Source: Bidens hawaiensis (taxonomy: Eukaryota > Streptophyta > Magnoliopsida > Asterales > Asteraceae). From it: 64,000 bases of DNA. Below, one piece after another: positions 23,969-35,566 of this stretch. Under the pieces are notes generated by a model. The model did no database searches. It was given only the letters and a program-made list of their open reading frames with translations, and was not told where the DNA came from. The stretch is from assembly GCA_021521415.1 (NCBI GenBank), contig JAIQDT010002045.1:308988-372987 (forward strand). The letters are read 5' to 3'. Every line of letters starts with the position of its first letter. The stretch's first letter is position 1. A program made the position numbers and the translations under genes.

Positions 23969-25610
23969 TATAGATCTAGTGGGATGCATTGTTTGTTTTG
24001 CTTTGTTTTGTGTTGAAAGAATGACAATGAGATTCTTTTTTTCTATATGATTCGATTGTTGTACAATGGAGCATTTGCAAAATTTAAGTTTAACGTCAAC
24101 ATTGCGTTCAATGTGTGGGGCATAAGTTCCACCAATCATGCATTGCTATGTCATTTACACTCTTAACTATCTTACTTTGTCACAAGCAACACTCAATATC
24201 CTGAAAGGCTGAAACTTTTTTAACCTTTTTTTTTTTCAAAAAGATAATTATAGAAAGACAGTAAATGGTTGGGTGGTTAATAATTGAGGGTTCACTTGCA
24301 GTCTTGCACATTTTTTCTTACAATCTCTAATCGGTGAAGACTACTTGCTACTATATACCTTAATGGGAAGACAATGTTGCACTCGCTAAGGGTATCCTAC
24401 CCAATTATATCTCCGAATGCGCCCCCCCCCCCCCCCCCTTTAAATGAGTTGAGTCTGATTTATTTGATTTAATTTTGATTAAGCTTCACTTATGCTCTTG
24501 AAACTCAATCGAGCTAAGCTCACTTTGTGTTCCAATCTATAAAGCTCGGCTATTGGACGAAGTTCTATTATGTAATATAGTAATAATTATTTTGGGACGA
24601 GTTAGTAAAAAATGATGTATGAAAGTTAGGCCAGCTTTAATTTATGTTTTAGACTCAGCTTGAGTATTAAGGTTTAACTTGATTTGAGTTTGCAGTAAGG
24701 TGATTTAGAATAGTTTAGTGATAGTTTAAACAAAGTAATTATTGTTTTAACTTGGGTAGATAGTTTAGTGTGAGCTTATATTAACAATTTAATCAGTGAC
24801 TCTTAAAGTTCATTTTTTTTTTGTTAAGAGCAATCTAATTTGCATAGTCATCGTTGATTTGTTTATGTTTTTTTGCTGGAATGCATGTTTTCTAATTTTG
24901 CTCATAATCATCCATGAGGATGACATTGAGTTATGGGAGTAGATTTAGTCTTGACAACAAAGTGAATTATAAGTGTTGGACAGGACATATTTTTATAGAT
25001 TATTATATTGATTAAAACCAAAGTTTATTATGTGTGTAGAATTGCTACATCAAAATGTATTGTTGATATATCCAGTTTAGCTAAACTTAAAATATGAAAT
25101 TCAAGTGCTATGTGTGGAAGTGTAGATAATGTCTCCCGCTTGCTAATGCATGCCAGCAAATTAAACTACACTCCTAGTGGCTACAAATACGTCAAAGTTT
25201 GACCATGATTTTTTTTTTGAACGACAACCATGATTTAATCTCTTTACGACAACCATGATTTTATCTCCTTGGTATCATTACCTATATAATAAAATAATAT
25301 TGTTTATATAAATAGTTAATGTTTTGTATATTCACTTGCATCATAATAGCTAAATATAGAATATGCAGTTGAATTCCAAAAGAAGAAACAACATAAACCC
25401 CTTCAAATAAATCTGTTACATAAAAGTATACATTTTCATACATATCCGGTTATCGGTTAATTTTTGTTCGGTTTTGTCAGTTTTCTGTTTAGTTAACGCT
25501 CACCCCTATCTAGTATAACAAATTAAAATAACATAGAAAAGTCAAACTTTGTAGTTCACCGGTTTTGACTTGTTCCAACCTTACAACTCATCCATTAGCT
25601 CAAAATCCAC
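23969..25610. other. Intergenic stretch, no gene seen
   Basis: AT-rich, with a C17 homopolymer (24422-24438), fragments of GAGCTAAGCTCAC-like repeats and a duplicated ACAACCATGATTT(A/T)ATCTC phrase near 25224-25266. No coding potential recognised. Confidence 0.45.
24422..24438. repeat. C17 homopolymer
   Basis: Seventeen consecutive C in otherwise AT-rich DNA; length is likely unreliable. Confidence 0.9.
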
Positions 25611-25618
25611 ATATAAAG
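25611..25618 (+). promoter_or_regulatory. TATA box of the PGIP pseudogene
   Basis: ATATAAAG lies 54 bp upstream of the presumed start codon (25665), followed by a TTCATCATCC leader. Confidence 0.5.
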
Positions 25619-25664
25619 AGCTTCATCATCCATTTCAAATCCACAGCTATCATAATCACTAAAT

Positions 25665-26661
25665 ATGTCAATGCTACTTTTTTTTACTTCTACTCTCTCC
25701 TGTGATCGTTATGGCGGAGCGTTGCCACCCCGATGACAAAGCCGCCATCCTCAAATTCAAAAACGGCTTCTCAAATGGCCCTGAACTCTTACCAATGTGG
25801 ACCTCAGATCGTGATTGTTGCGACATATTCGATTGTGACAAGACCACAAATCGTGTCATTGACTTTTCCCTCACAAACTCTGACCTCGCAGGCACAATTC
25901 CCGATGCAATCGGGGACTTAACATACCTCTAAACCTTTCGACTTCACAAAATGCCATTTCTTATCGGTGAAATTCCCCGAGCCGTCACAAAACTCAAACA
26001 TGTAACGTTTTTCGACATAAGCTGGACCAATGTATCAGGCCACGTGCCTTCGTTTCTTTCCGAGCACAAAAGTGTCATGATTCTCGATCTTTCGTTTAAT
26101 AACTTATCAGGCCCAATCCCACCCTCACTAGCCACACTACCAAATATGATCGGGCTAGAGCTTAGTCGTAACCGGCTCACAGGCTCAATCCCTGAGTCAT
26201 TCGGTCACCTCACGTCTCCGGCTTTACAAGGAATAGGTTTATCTCATAACATGTTATCGGGTGAAATCCCTAAATCAATCGGTAACATGATAATCTATAG
26301 GTTTGAGGTGTCGAGAAACAACTTGTCCGGTGATGCATCGATGTTGTTCGGTTCATGGAAGAATACAAGCGTGATCGACATCTCACAAAACAACTTTGAG
26401 TTCGATTTGTCACGAGTTAGCTTCATGGTTGACTCGTTGGTGACATTGGATATATCACATAACAAGATATATGGGGAGATACCATCTCAAATATTGGAAG
26501 CTTACATGTTGCAAAGTCTTAATGTTAGTTATAATAGGTTATGTGGCAAGATTCCTTCACCTTGGAAACTAAAGTATCGATCAGAAGGCTTCGAATTCGA
26601 TAACTCTTCGTTCGTACACAACAAATGTTTGTGTGGATCGCCATTACCTCAATGCAAATGA
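25665..26661 (+). pseudogene. Polygalacturonase-inhibiting protein (PGIP), broken
   Basis: Intronless gene of the PGIP family: secreted leucine-rich-repeat proteins that inhibit fungal polygalacturonases in the cell wall. Seen: mature start ERCHPDDKAAILKFKNGF, a Cys-rich cap DCCDIFDCDKTTN, about ten LRRs (IPDAIGDL, LDLSFNNLSGPIPPSLA, LSRNRLTGSIPESFG, LSHNMLSGEIPKSIGN, ISHNKIYGEIPSQI) and C-cap LNVSYNRLCGKIP with FVHNKCLCGSPLPQCK. Lesions: a T8 run at 25678-25685 is one T too long, putting the ATG at 25665 out of frame with a hydrophobic signal peptide (FLLLLSPVIVMA) and the mature part; and TAA at 25930-25932 replaces the Glu expected after DLTYL. The cap is also short by about two residues and one Cys compared with typical PGIPs. 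The rest of the LRR frame is intact to TGA at 26659-26661. Confidence 0.9.
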
Positions 26662-27354
26662 TTGTCAAGGGTTCAAATAAGGAGTAACTGATTATAATGA
26701 TTAAAAACAAAATGTATTATAAGATTTTGTATTGGCTCAAGTTTAATATTGATCACTTTGAAAACATCAATAAGAGTTAATTTGGAAACAAAAGGTTTTT
26801 ACGCTGAACAAACCGTTTTGGGGATTTCAGATGTCCTGAACAAATGTCCTGAACAAGTACTAAAAAATGGATTATTATATAAAAATAAATGTCTTATCGG
26901 TATATTTGAAATAATATAGAACTTTATATATTAAAAGTTATAAAAGAAAAATCAAATGTAAGTATAATTAGTTATATTAATATAATAATTAAAAAATAAA
27001 TAAGAGGCTAACACATTTTATACTATGTTTTTGGAGGCTTAACTTATTTTGACCATGTGCTGGAAAGTTTAATACGTCTTTTATGGCGTGAGTTACAAAT
27101 ATGAAAACAAATATAAAAAAAAGTAACGTGTTACACTTGTTAACACATGGTCAAAAATGAGTTAGAGTGAGTTAAAAAAAATTCCGGAAATCAAAGTCAG
27201 AAAGCTCTAGGCACTATCATCTTAAATGTACTTTTGACTTTTCAATCTTGTGAAAGTCCAATTACCGAAACTTCTAGTTCATTTAAAGACAAGAAACCAT
27301 TAACAAATTGATCACCATTATATCCAAATCACTCATAGCTTCCTATAACTCATA
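26662..27354. other. Intergenic stretch, no gene seen
   Basis: AT-rich spacer between the PGIP and TNL pseudogenes; no recognised motif beyond possible TNL promoter sequence near its right end. Confidence 0.4.
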
Positions 27355-27784
27355 ATGGTTGTTCTTACTGAAGTTTTGCATGGATGTTTATACTCTTTAC
27401 CAACAACTCATAATCATGATCGTAATCATAGATATGATGTATTTTTAAGTTTCAGAGGTGCTGACACTCGCAATAGTTTCACCGATCACCTCTACAACGC
27501 CCTTTTGGATGCCGGTTTCAGCACGTTTTTGGATGATGAAGAGATAGAATTCGGAGAGCCACTGAAACCGGAATTGGAGAGTGCAATCAAGTCAAGTAGA
27601 GCATCTATTATCGTGTTATCCAAAAATTATGCTTCATCCACTTGGTGCCTAGAGGAACTGGTATTAATCCTCGAGCAAAAGAAGAACTTTAACCAAACCG
27701 TTATCCCTATCTTCTATGATGTCGAGCCAACCGACGTCAGGAAGCAACAAGGCAGCTTTGGGGAAGCAATGGCAAAGCATAAAC

Positions 27785-28007
27785 TGTTGTAAATCATGGA
27801 CATTGAATTCATTGAATTTATATTATTTTCTGATGATTTACAATGAGAGGAAGATCCCAATATATAATACATAACTTTTACATAATTGGAAACAAACACA
27901 ATTATAGGAAGCATATATGGCTGTAAACGAGCTGTGATTGTGTCTACTTCGGGAGATGATGTTTGACTGATCCCACAATCTTTTTCTTATTTTAATTATT
28001 TTCAACA
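27785..28007 (-). repeat. 3' LTR of the TNL copia element
   Basis: TGTTGTAAATC...TTTTCAACA, 223 bp, on the pol-3' side of the minus-strand element. Confidence 0.93.
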
Positions 28008-30262
28008 CTCCCCCTCAAGTTGAGTAGTGGGGTTTCCAATACTTAACTTGCTTCGACAAAAGTTGAAGATTCTCCCGTTAACCGCCTTCGTTAGTATATC
28101 AGCTAGTTGATCTTTTGATTGAACAAACGGGAGCTCAATGATTCCAGCTTCAATTTTTTCTTTAATAAGGTTCCTGTCAACTTCTATATGTTTTGTCCGA
28201 TCATGTTGTACCGGGTTTTCGGAGATTTGAATTGCAGCTTTATTATCACACATGAGTTTGATGCTTTTCTTTGGGGGAAATCCGATTTCAGTTAGGAGCT
28301 TTTTTATGAATAAAACCTCACTTATTCCTCGTGCAATTCCTCTAAATTCGGCTTCCGCACTAGAAAGGGCTACAACTTTCTGCTTCTTACTCCTCCATGT
28401 TACGAGATTTCCTCCGACTAAGGTAAAGTAACCTGACGTGGATCTACGATCTCCTACATCTCCGGCCCAGTCAGCATCGGTATAGGCTTGTATTTCTAAA
28501 TGACCGTTGGGTTTAAATAATACTCCATGGCCCGTTGTTCCTTTGAGGTACCTGATGATCCTCACGACCGCCTCCATGTGAGCAGTTTGGGGTTGGTGCA
28601 TGAATTGGCTTACAACCCCAACAGCATAGGCTATATCAGGCCGTGTGTGAGAGAGATATATTAACTTTCCCACCAGTCTTTGATATCTTTCTTTATCTGA
28701 CAAATCTGCTTCAGGCTCCATGTGGATTTTATGGTTTGTTCTCATTGGGGTTTCTGCCAGTTTACAATCTATCATACCTGTCTCTGCAAGGAGATCAAGA
28801 ATATACTTCTTTTGGAAGATGAAAATACCCTGTTTTGATCTTATTACCTCAATACCGAGAAAGTAATTTAACCTTCCCAAGTTTTTCATTCAAATTCTGC
28901 AAACAAGCTTCTTTTTAATTTCTCCATTTCTTCCTTGTCATCACCGGTAATTATCATGTCATCAACGTATATGATCAGACATGTTATAAGACCATTTTTC
29001 CGTTTGAGGAACAACGTGTGATCTGCATTACTCTGATTAAACCCATATTTATTCATTGCAAGAGTGAATCTTCCAAACCAACACGAGGTGATTGCTTTAA
29101 CCCATAGAGAGATTTTTTTAACCGACATACTTCCCGTTCCTTAAAGTTCCATTCGAATCCAGGGGGTCCTTCCATGTATACTTCTTCTTTTAGTTCTCCA
29201 TGGAGGAATGCATTTTTCACATCAAACTGGTGAAGAGGCCAACCTCTATTTGCAGCCACAGAAAACAGAATTCTAATCGTGTCCATCTTAGCAACCGGAG
29301 AGAATGTTTCAGAATAATCAATTCCATATGTCTGTGTATAGCCTTTCGCGACTAGTCGGGCCTTGTATCTTTCAATTGTTCCATCCGGTTTATGCTTAAT
29401 TGAATAACCCACCGGCATCCAACGGGTTTTTTACCCGGTGGAAGAGTACACACCTCCCATGTATCATTCTTATTCAGTGCTTGCATCTCAGTTTCCATGG
29501 CCTCTTTCCAATGTACTGACTCCATAGCTTCTTTTAGAGTACTTGGAGTTTTTTCGGCGCATAGAGAGATAATAAAGGCTTTCGCTTCATTTGACAGGTT
29601 CCCTGTAGCAATGTTTGCCATAGGGTATTTGGATTGTTTAGCCTCTTTTTCTGGAGAGTATCGTTTTGGGGGAATACCTCGGTTTGCTCTGGGCGGTAGC
29701 ACATATTTCTCTTGTGTTGTTTCCTGGTCAACGTTATGTTCCACGGTTATTTCTTCATGAGTTTCTTCATCGAGTTCGGGAGTGTCAACTTGTTCTACTG
29801 TCATCTCATGTTCCTCATTGTTAGAAATAATAAACGTTTCTGAGGTTTGAGAGTTACTTACCTTGGACTCCAGGTTGGGAGGATCATGGATGGCACTATT
29901 TGGTGGTTGTGTTGTCGTATGAGATGACTCGTCTTCAAATGTATTTGAATAAGGAAGCCACTTTAACCAACTCGGTGTGTCATTTGTGTCTCTCCCCCTG
30001 ATCACGATGTTGGTTATTATAGAAGTATTCTGTTTCCAAAAAATCACAATTCATGGTGGTAATTACGGTACCCCCGTTTTGGACTGTAACATCGATATCC
30101 TTTCTGGTTCACACCGTAGCCAACGAAGACACATTTTTCTGCACATGGGTCAAGCTTGGTTCGTTCGACTTTGGGTATATGAGCAAACACAGTTGAACCA
30201 AAGACTCGTGGTTCGAGTGTAAGGATTGAGGGGAGTTTAAAGAAGGAGGATAAGGTTTGCAA
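28002..30262 (-). pseudogene. Copia integrase end, reverse transcriptase and RNase H (frameshifted)
   Basis: Minus-strand pieces in several frames. Integrase C-terminal end about 30262-30044 (FGSTVFAHIPKVERTKLDP, FVGYGVNQKGYRCYSP) leads into linker 30047-29352, then reverse transcriptase ([53 protein letters not shown]) and RNase H (YTDADWAGDVGDRRSTSGYF, LSSAEAEFRGIARG, DRTKHIEVDRNLIKEKIE, DQLADILTKAV). Frameshifts lie near 29400, 29080 and 28886. Overlaps the LTR edge by a few bases. Confidence 0.9.
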
Positions 30263-30334
30263 CGGGGTTTTGAATTGGAGGGCCTTGGTGGGTAATCGGT
30301 TAATTAAGTAGGTTGCCGTGGCTAGAGCTTCTGA

Positions 30335-31246
30335 CTAAAAAGATTTAGGGACGTTGGACTCAAGCATAAGGGCACGTGTTATTTCTAGTAAAATGCGGTT
30401 TTTTCGTTCAACCAACCTATTCTGTTCGGAATGTCTAGGACAGATGGTTTGGTGAATCATTCCCTTTTTCTGAAAAAAATCTTTCATAGAGGCATTTACA
30501 AATTCACCTCCATTATCGGACCGTAATATTTGGATATTGGTTTTGTATTGAGTTTGGATCATGGTGTGAAATAAAGTGAATTTTTCAAAAACCTCTGATT
30601 TTTGTTTTAGAAGGTAAATCCACGCCATTCGAGTACAATCATCCACAAATTACAATAAAAACCGAAAGTTTTGGCCACCACTGACCTTTGTTGGACCCCA
30701 AACATCAGAATGAACTAAAGAAAACGGTAAATCAACCCTGGTATTACTTGGTTTAAATGTTTGTCTATGGCTTTTGGCTAAAACACATGTTTCACAGTCT
30801 ATCGTTTTATTTGAAGGAAATAACTTAGGAAATAAAAGATGTAAATAACCAGTGGACGGGTTCCCCAATCTTCTATGCCAAAGCCATGCTTCTCTATTTG
30901 TAGTTCCATGTGCAAGCATCACAGTACCACTTTGAGTCACCTCATCCACATAGTACAATCCACCCCGTTTAGTGCCACGCCCAATGATCATCCCAGTCCT
31001 GATGTCCTGTAAAATACAAAACGTTGGATGCATTAGAACCGTACAGTTAAGCTCCTTCGTCACATGACTAATTGATAGAAGCTTGTGTGATAAAGACGGA
31101 ACAAAATGACAGTTTGGAAGTTTCATTGTTGGGGATACTTCAATTGTTCCTCCTCCTTTTACATGCATAATCCCCCCCCCCCCCCGTTTGTTGTTTGAAT
31201 ATAAAATTTTTTCGTTTATTGACAGAGGTAATGTCAGATAAATCAT
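30335..31246 (-). pseudogene. Copia protease end and integrase core (frameshifted)
   Basis: Minus-strand frames give MKLPNCHFVPSLSHKLLSIS, integrase zinc motif AWLWHRRLGNPSTGYLH with CETCVLAKSHRQ, and core acidic residues in LVHSDVWGP, QILRSDNGGEF and LVERKNR. The usual NGV before the last Glu reads NRL. A frame change occurs around 30650 and another at a G14 run (plus strand C14, 31172-31185). Confidence 0.88.
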
Positions 31247-32528
31247 ATGTCATTGTATCGGTGGCCCCACAATCAAATATCCACCCGTTATGTTTTTTAT
31301 AGCCTTTTTGTACTATATTTGCAAAATGTTCAGGGGTATTTTGTGACTTTCTTGGACTTTGAGGATTCAAGAAATATTGGTTTGATATAAGAGGGTTTGA
31401 GATTAAGTTCTCAAACCCGTTACCTGCACCGCCTTGGTTCTGTCTGTCAGTTGTGCCTTCCCGAACAACATCTGTTCCATCGCCACTGCCGGCTATATTG
31501 GCGCTGCTGCCGGCGACGTTAGCGCTGCCACTGGTGGCTGCCTCTTCGTGTCTGGTATGCAGATTGGGTTTCTTGTGGCCATTGCTCCACCATTCGGGGT
31601 AACCCACTAGTTTGAAGCACTGATATTTAGAATGTTTTGTCATACCACAGTGGGTGCATTTTAATCTTGATTTGTCAGTTTGGAATGATGGCTTCCCGGT
31701 GAGGTTTGACCAGCGAGGATGGCTTTTTGTAGCAAGCCCTAGACCATCGGTTTCTGGAGATCCGCCGGAAACCAGTCCTGCTGCCACGCCGGGCTGTGAG
31801 GGTGAGTCGGAGATGGTTCTGAGGATTCCTTGGTGTGCCATCTCTTTCCTAACAGCCGCGTAGGCTCCCTTTGCCGAGGGTAGTGGATCCCACCGAAGAA
31901 TCTCCCGTTTTACAGGGTCAAACTGGCGGTCAAGGGCATTTAAAAATTGAAACAACTTCTGTTCTGACCTGATCTTGTTGTATGTTGCTATGTCAACCGC
32001 ACATGTCATCGGATTTGGATCTCTCCGATCGATCTCGCCCCATATACCTTGCAAAATAATCCAGAAGTCTTCGAGAGGTGAGCCGTTTTGTTTGAAGTCG
32101 TTTGCTTTCACATGTAAGTCAAAGGTTTGTAGTTTGTCTTTCACATTGCTATAAGTGACCACTAAGGCATCCCACAATGCTTTTGCGGTGGGAAACTCGG
32201 TGAGGTTACTTGCTAGATTCGGTTCAATGTTTTGTATGAGCCAAGAAAACACGACCAAATCGTCCAGTTCCCACTGGTTATATTGCTCATTGGGCGGTTT
32301 TGGTGGTGTAGGGTCTCCTGAGAGGTGGTTTAATAGGTTTTTGGATTTGGCCCCTATGGCGACCCGAATCATTCGGGCCCATAGGGCATAATTCGTACTA
32401 TTAAGCTTGAGACTAATCTTCAAGCTATCAGAAAGGGTTTGCTTCGAGTTTTGATGTTGGATGTTGAGGTTGTTTCTGAGTAGGTTTGCGAGTTGGATTG
32501 AGAGATCATCGCCGCTGGCTTCTGTCAT
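31140..32528 (-). pseudogene. Copia gag with zinc knuckle and protease start
   Basis: 462-codon minus-strand frame: UBN2/DUF4219-type gag (LKLNSTNYALWARMIRVAIG, NQWELDDLVVFSWLIQNIEP, LWDALVVTYSNVKDKLQ), CCHC knuckle CTHCGMTKHSKYQC, then GWIFDCGATDTMTYD, where the protease aspartate lies in DCGAT. It runs into the G14 tract that shifts the frame. Confidence 0.9.
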
Positions 32529-32569
32529 GGCGAGGACATGTTTTTTTTTTTCAGATCGTCTTACTGATC

Positions 32570-32577
32570 TGATACCA
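32570..32577 (-). other. Primer-binding site of the TNL copia element
   Basis: TGGTATCA on the minus strand, directly beside the 5' LTR; complementary to the 3' end of initiator tRNA-Met, the usual copia primer. Confidence 0.85.
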
Positions 32578-32799
32578 TGTTGTAAATCATGGACATTGAA
32601 TTCATTGAATTGATATTATTTTCTGATGATTTACAATGATGGGAAGATCCCAATATATAATACATAACTTTTACATAATTGGAAACAACACAATTATAGG
32701 AAGCATATATGGTTGTAAACGAGCTGTGATTGTGTCTATTTCGGGAGATGATGTTTGACTGATCCCACAATCTTTTTCTTATTTTAATTATTTTCAACA
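32578..32799 (-). repeat. 5' LTR of the TNL copia element
   Basis: 222 bp, TGTTGTAAATC...TTTTCAACA in plus reading, nearly identical to 27785-28007. Confidence 0.93.
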
Positions 32800-34373
32800 T
32801 AAACAAAGGATGGAGGCATGTGTAGATAAAAGAAGTCAAATGGCTCAAAAGATGGAGCTTTGGAAGAATGCACTCACACAAGTTGTGGACTTAAAAGGGA
32901 AAGATGCAAAGGGTAGGTATATTAATTGTATTAATTTTATTGTTGTATGTTATCGTTGCCTAAAATTCACGAGTTTAATTACTAAATATTATTTTTTCAT
33001 CCGTTGACCATGTCGTATACGGGTCTCAAGCTAATATTCAAATTGCAGATAAAATAACAACTAACATACAAAATTAATGATAACTTAAATAATAAATTCA
33101 GTTTTGCAATATAGGATTACTAAGCATTGACACAAAGAAATAACTGGAAAAAAAAAGAAGTAAAATGATGTTTCATGTTTCTCACCATAGTTAATTTTCA
33201 GGAAAGAGGCCGAGATTATTAAAGAAGTTGTTACCGACCTCCATCGTAGATTAGGTGTACCCTTAAATAACACCTTGCCACTACTTATAGGAATGAACCA
33301 TCATATTTGATTCATTACTTCATGGTTGAATGATGGATCTTGTCATGCTGCCGACATTCTAACAATTGTAGGCATTGGTGGGATTGGTAAGACATCTTTG
33401 GCCAAGTATATATATCGGTTGCAGTTTAGTATGTTCCACGAAAGCAGCTTTATTGAAGGTATCAATGCAAGATGTAATCAACACTTCAATGGATTGCTTG
33501 ATTTACAGAAGCAACTTCACGAAGACATTTCAAAAAAGAAATTGTTACATGTCAACGAAGTATCTGTATACACCTCTAAAGATTGAGAATGTAATAGCGC
33601 GTAAAAAGGTATATATATATATAGTGTTGGATGATATTGATAGTGTATACCAGTTAGATGCTTTACTTGGAAATAAATGCTTACATCCTGGAAGTAAAAT
33701 CATAGTTACAACAAAGAATGCATCTTTAACAGAAAGATGTGCAATATTTAACCCACAAGTTATATCCAAGCATACGAAGGTATTACTTAAAGGCTTATGT
33801 GAGACGGAATCACTAGAGATTTTACGCATTCACACATTCACGCATTCAAGTGCAAGGATCCTATCAAAGAAGGTTACAAAGATGTCTCAAAAAAGATTGT
33901 GAAATACTGTGAAGGACATCTATTAGCTCTTGAAGTTTTTGGTAGGTCTCTGCATAACCGAGATGTAGAGTATTGGGAAGAGTGCATTCAAGGGCTAAAT
34001 AAAGAAATTGATTCCCGCATTAAAAAGGCTTTGCAATTAAGCTTTAATTCTTTGCCAACTGAAAATGATAAGGAACTGTTTAAGCATATTGCATGTTTCT
34101 TTGTGGGAAAAGATAAAGATTTAACTGAAATAATATTAAATGCGTGTGATATAAAGACAAGAACTGGGATCACGAATCTCATTGACAGATGTCTGCTTAG
34201 TATCGGACGGAATAATGAGTTATTGATGCATCAACTAGTTCAAGAGATGGGAAGAGATTTAATACGTCTAGAATCACCTAGCAAGCCATGGAAGTGGAGT
34301 CGATTATGGTGTCATGAGGAGCCATTCAAAGTGTTGAAACAAGAAAAGGTAGAAAGCCATGTATATTTTTTTA

Positions 34374-34873
34374 GTACGCTGCAAACGAAACGAACGAGCA
34401 CGAACAAGACCTTGTTTATGTTCGTTTGTTAAGGAAATTATAATATGTTCAAGAACACTTACCGAAGAAGATTTTATGTTTGTGTTTGTTCATTAAGGAT
34501 ATACATGTGTTCATGGATAGTTCACGAACACAAACGAACACAAATAAAATCGGCAGAACAAAGAGATTAAGATCGATGCATTCTTCAATGTGAGAATATG
34601 GTTTAGTATTTTGTGTTAGTGGTAATAAGTTAGAGAATATAAAATGTTTAGATCAAATAAATAAATGTACAAAAAACTTTAATGAGCAAATATACAAATG
34701 AACATGAAAGAACGCTCATGAAAACATTATCGAACAAACACAACTCACAACTGAACGAACGAGAGAGTTGTTCATGTTCGTTCATTTATCAAACGAACGA
34801 ACATAAAAGAACTTCCCGTCTAATGGTTTACGAACAGTTCTCTAAACGTTTGGTTCGTTTATATCCCTACACA
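34374..34873. mobile_element. hAT-like MITE in a TNL intron
   Basis: Ends resemble TGCAAACGAAACGAACGAG on the left and, reverse-complemented, TAGGGATATAAACGAACC on the right. The interior alternates GTTCGTTTG and CGAACACAAACGAAC. A related sequence occupies CLU intron 5 (about 54398-54850). Confidence 0.45.
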
Positions 34874-35566
34874 TGCATGATCTAAGTATTTTATGGTCTA
34901 CACACTTGTATATCAGGGTTATAAACGAGACGACTTGAGCTGCGCCATGTTGACCTCGGCCCCAATTAAGATCGAAGTTAAATGAGCTGGCTCGACCCGT
35001 TTATTTTATCGAGCTTGAGATCGAGCCCTCTCGTGGCCTGTTACTTTAATAAAAATTTAATTTTTTTACACATTGATATATAAAAGACAAAAAGATCATT
35101 TTTCTTTAATATACATGTATATAAAAGATAAACAGATTGGTCTCTGGCTCGGCTCGTTTACAAAAAGTTTTTTTCAAGCGAGCCGCAAATTTTTTGAACA
35201 ACCCTAATGTATATAACATTTATTTTTATATGTTTGCATTCCCTTTCTTTGTAGGGTAAGAGAAATCTTTTAGGCCTTGTTCTTGACATGAGAATGCTTG
35301 ACAAAAAGAAGTTTCACAGATCATGTGATCTAAAATTGGACTCATTTAGTAAGATGGATAATCTAATGCTATTGCAACTCAATTATGTGCAAATAAATGA
35401 ATTTTTTGAGAACTTACCGGAATAATTAAGATGGTTGTGCATGCATGGATTCCCTTTAAGTCCTTGTCTTTAAAATTACCATTGGAGAATCTGGTTGCTC
35501 TTGACATGTCCTATAGCAATATTGAATCTTTTGACATGTCAAAAGACAAAGGATTGCTAGGATAAT

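Larger units (their letters stand above)
27785..32799 (-). mobile_element. Full-length Ty1/copia retrotransposon inside the TNL TIR exon
   Basis: 5015 bp, minus strand, with LTRs of 223 and 222 bp and a perfect TAAAC target duplication (27780-27784, 32800-32804). Removing it and one TAAAC restores the TIR reading frame (AKHK/QRMEA). Primer-binding site TGGTATCAGATCAG adjoins the right LTR; the purine tract (ACTTGAGGGGGAG) adjoins the left. The LTRs differ by five substitutions and one indel by eye, so insertion is fairly young. The polyprotein is split by several frameshifts. Confidence 0.95.
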
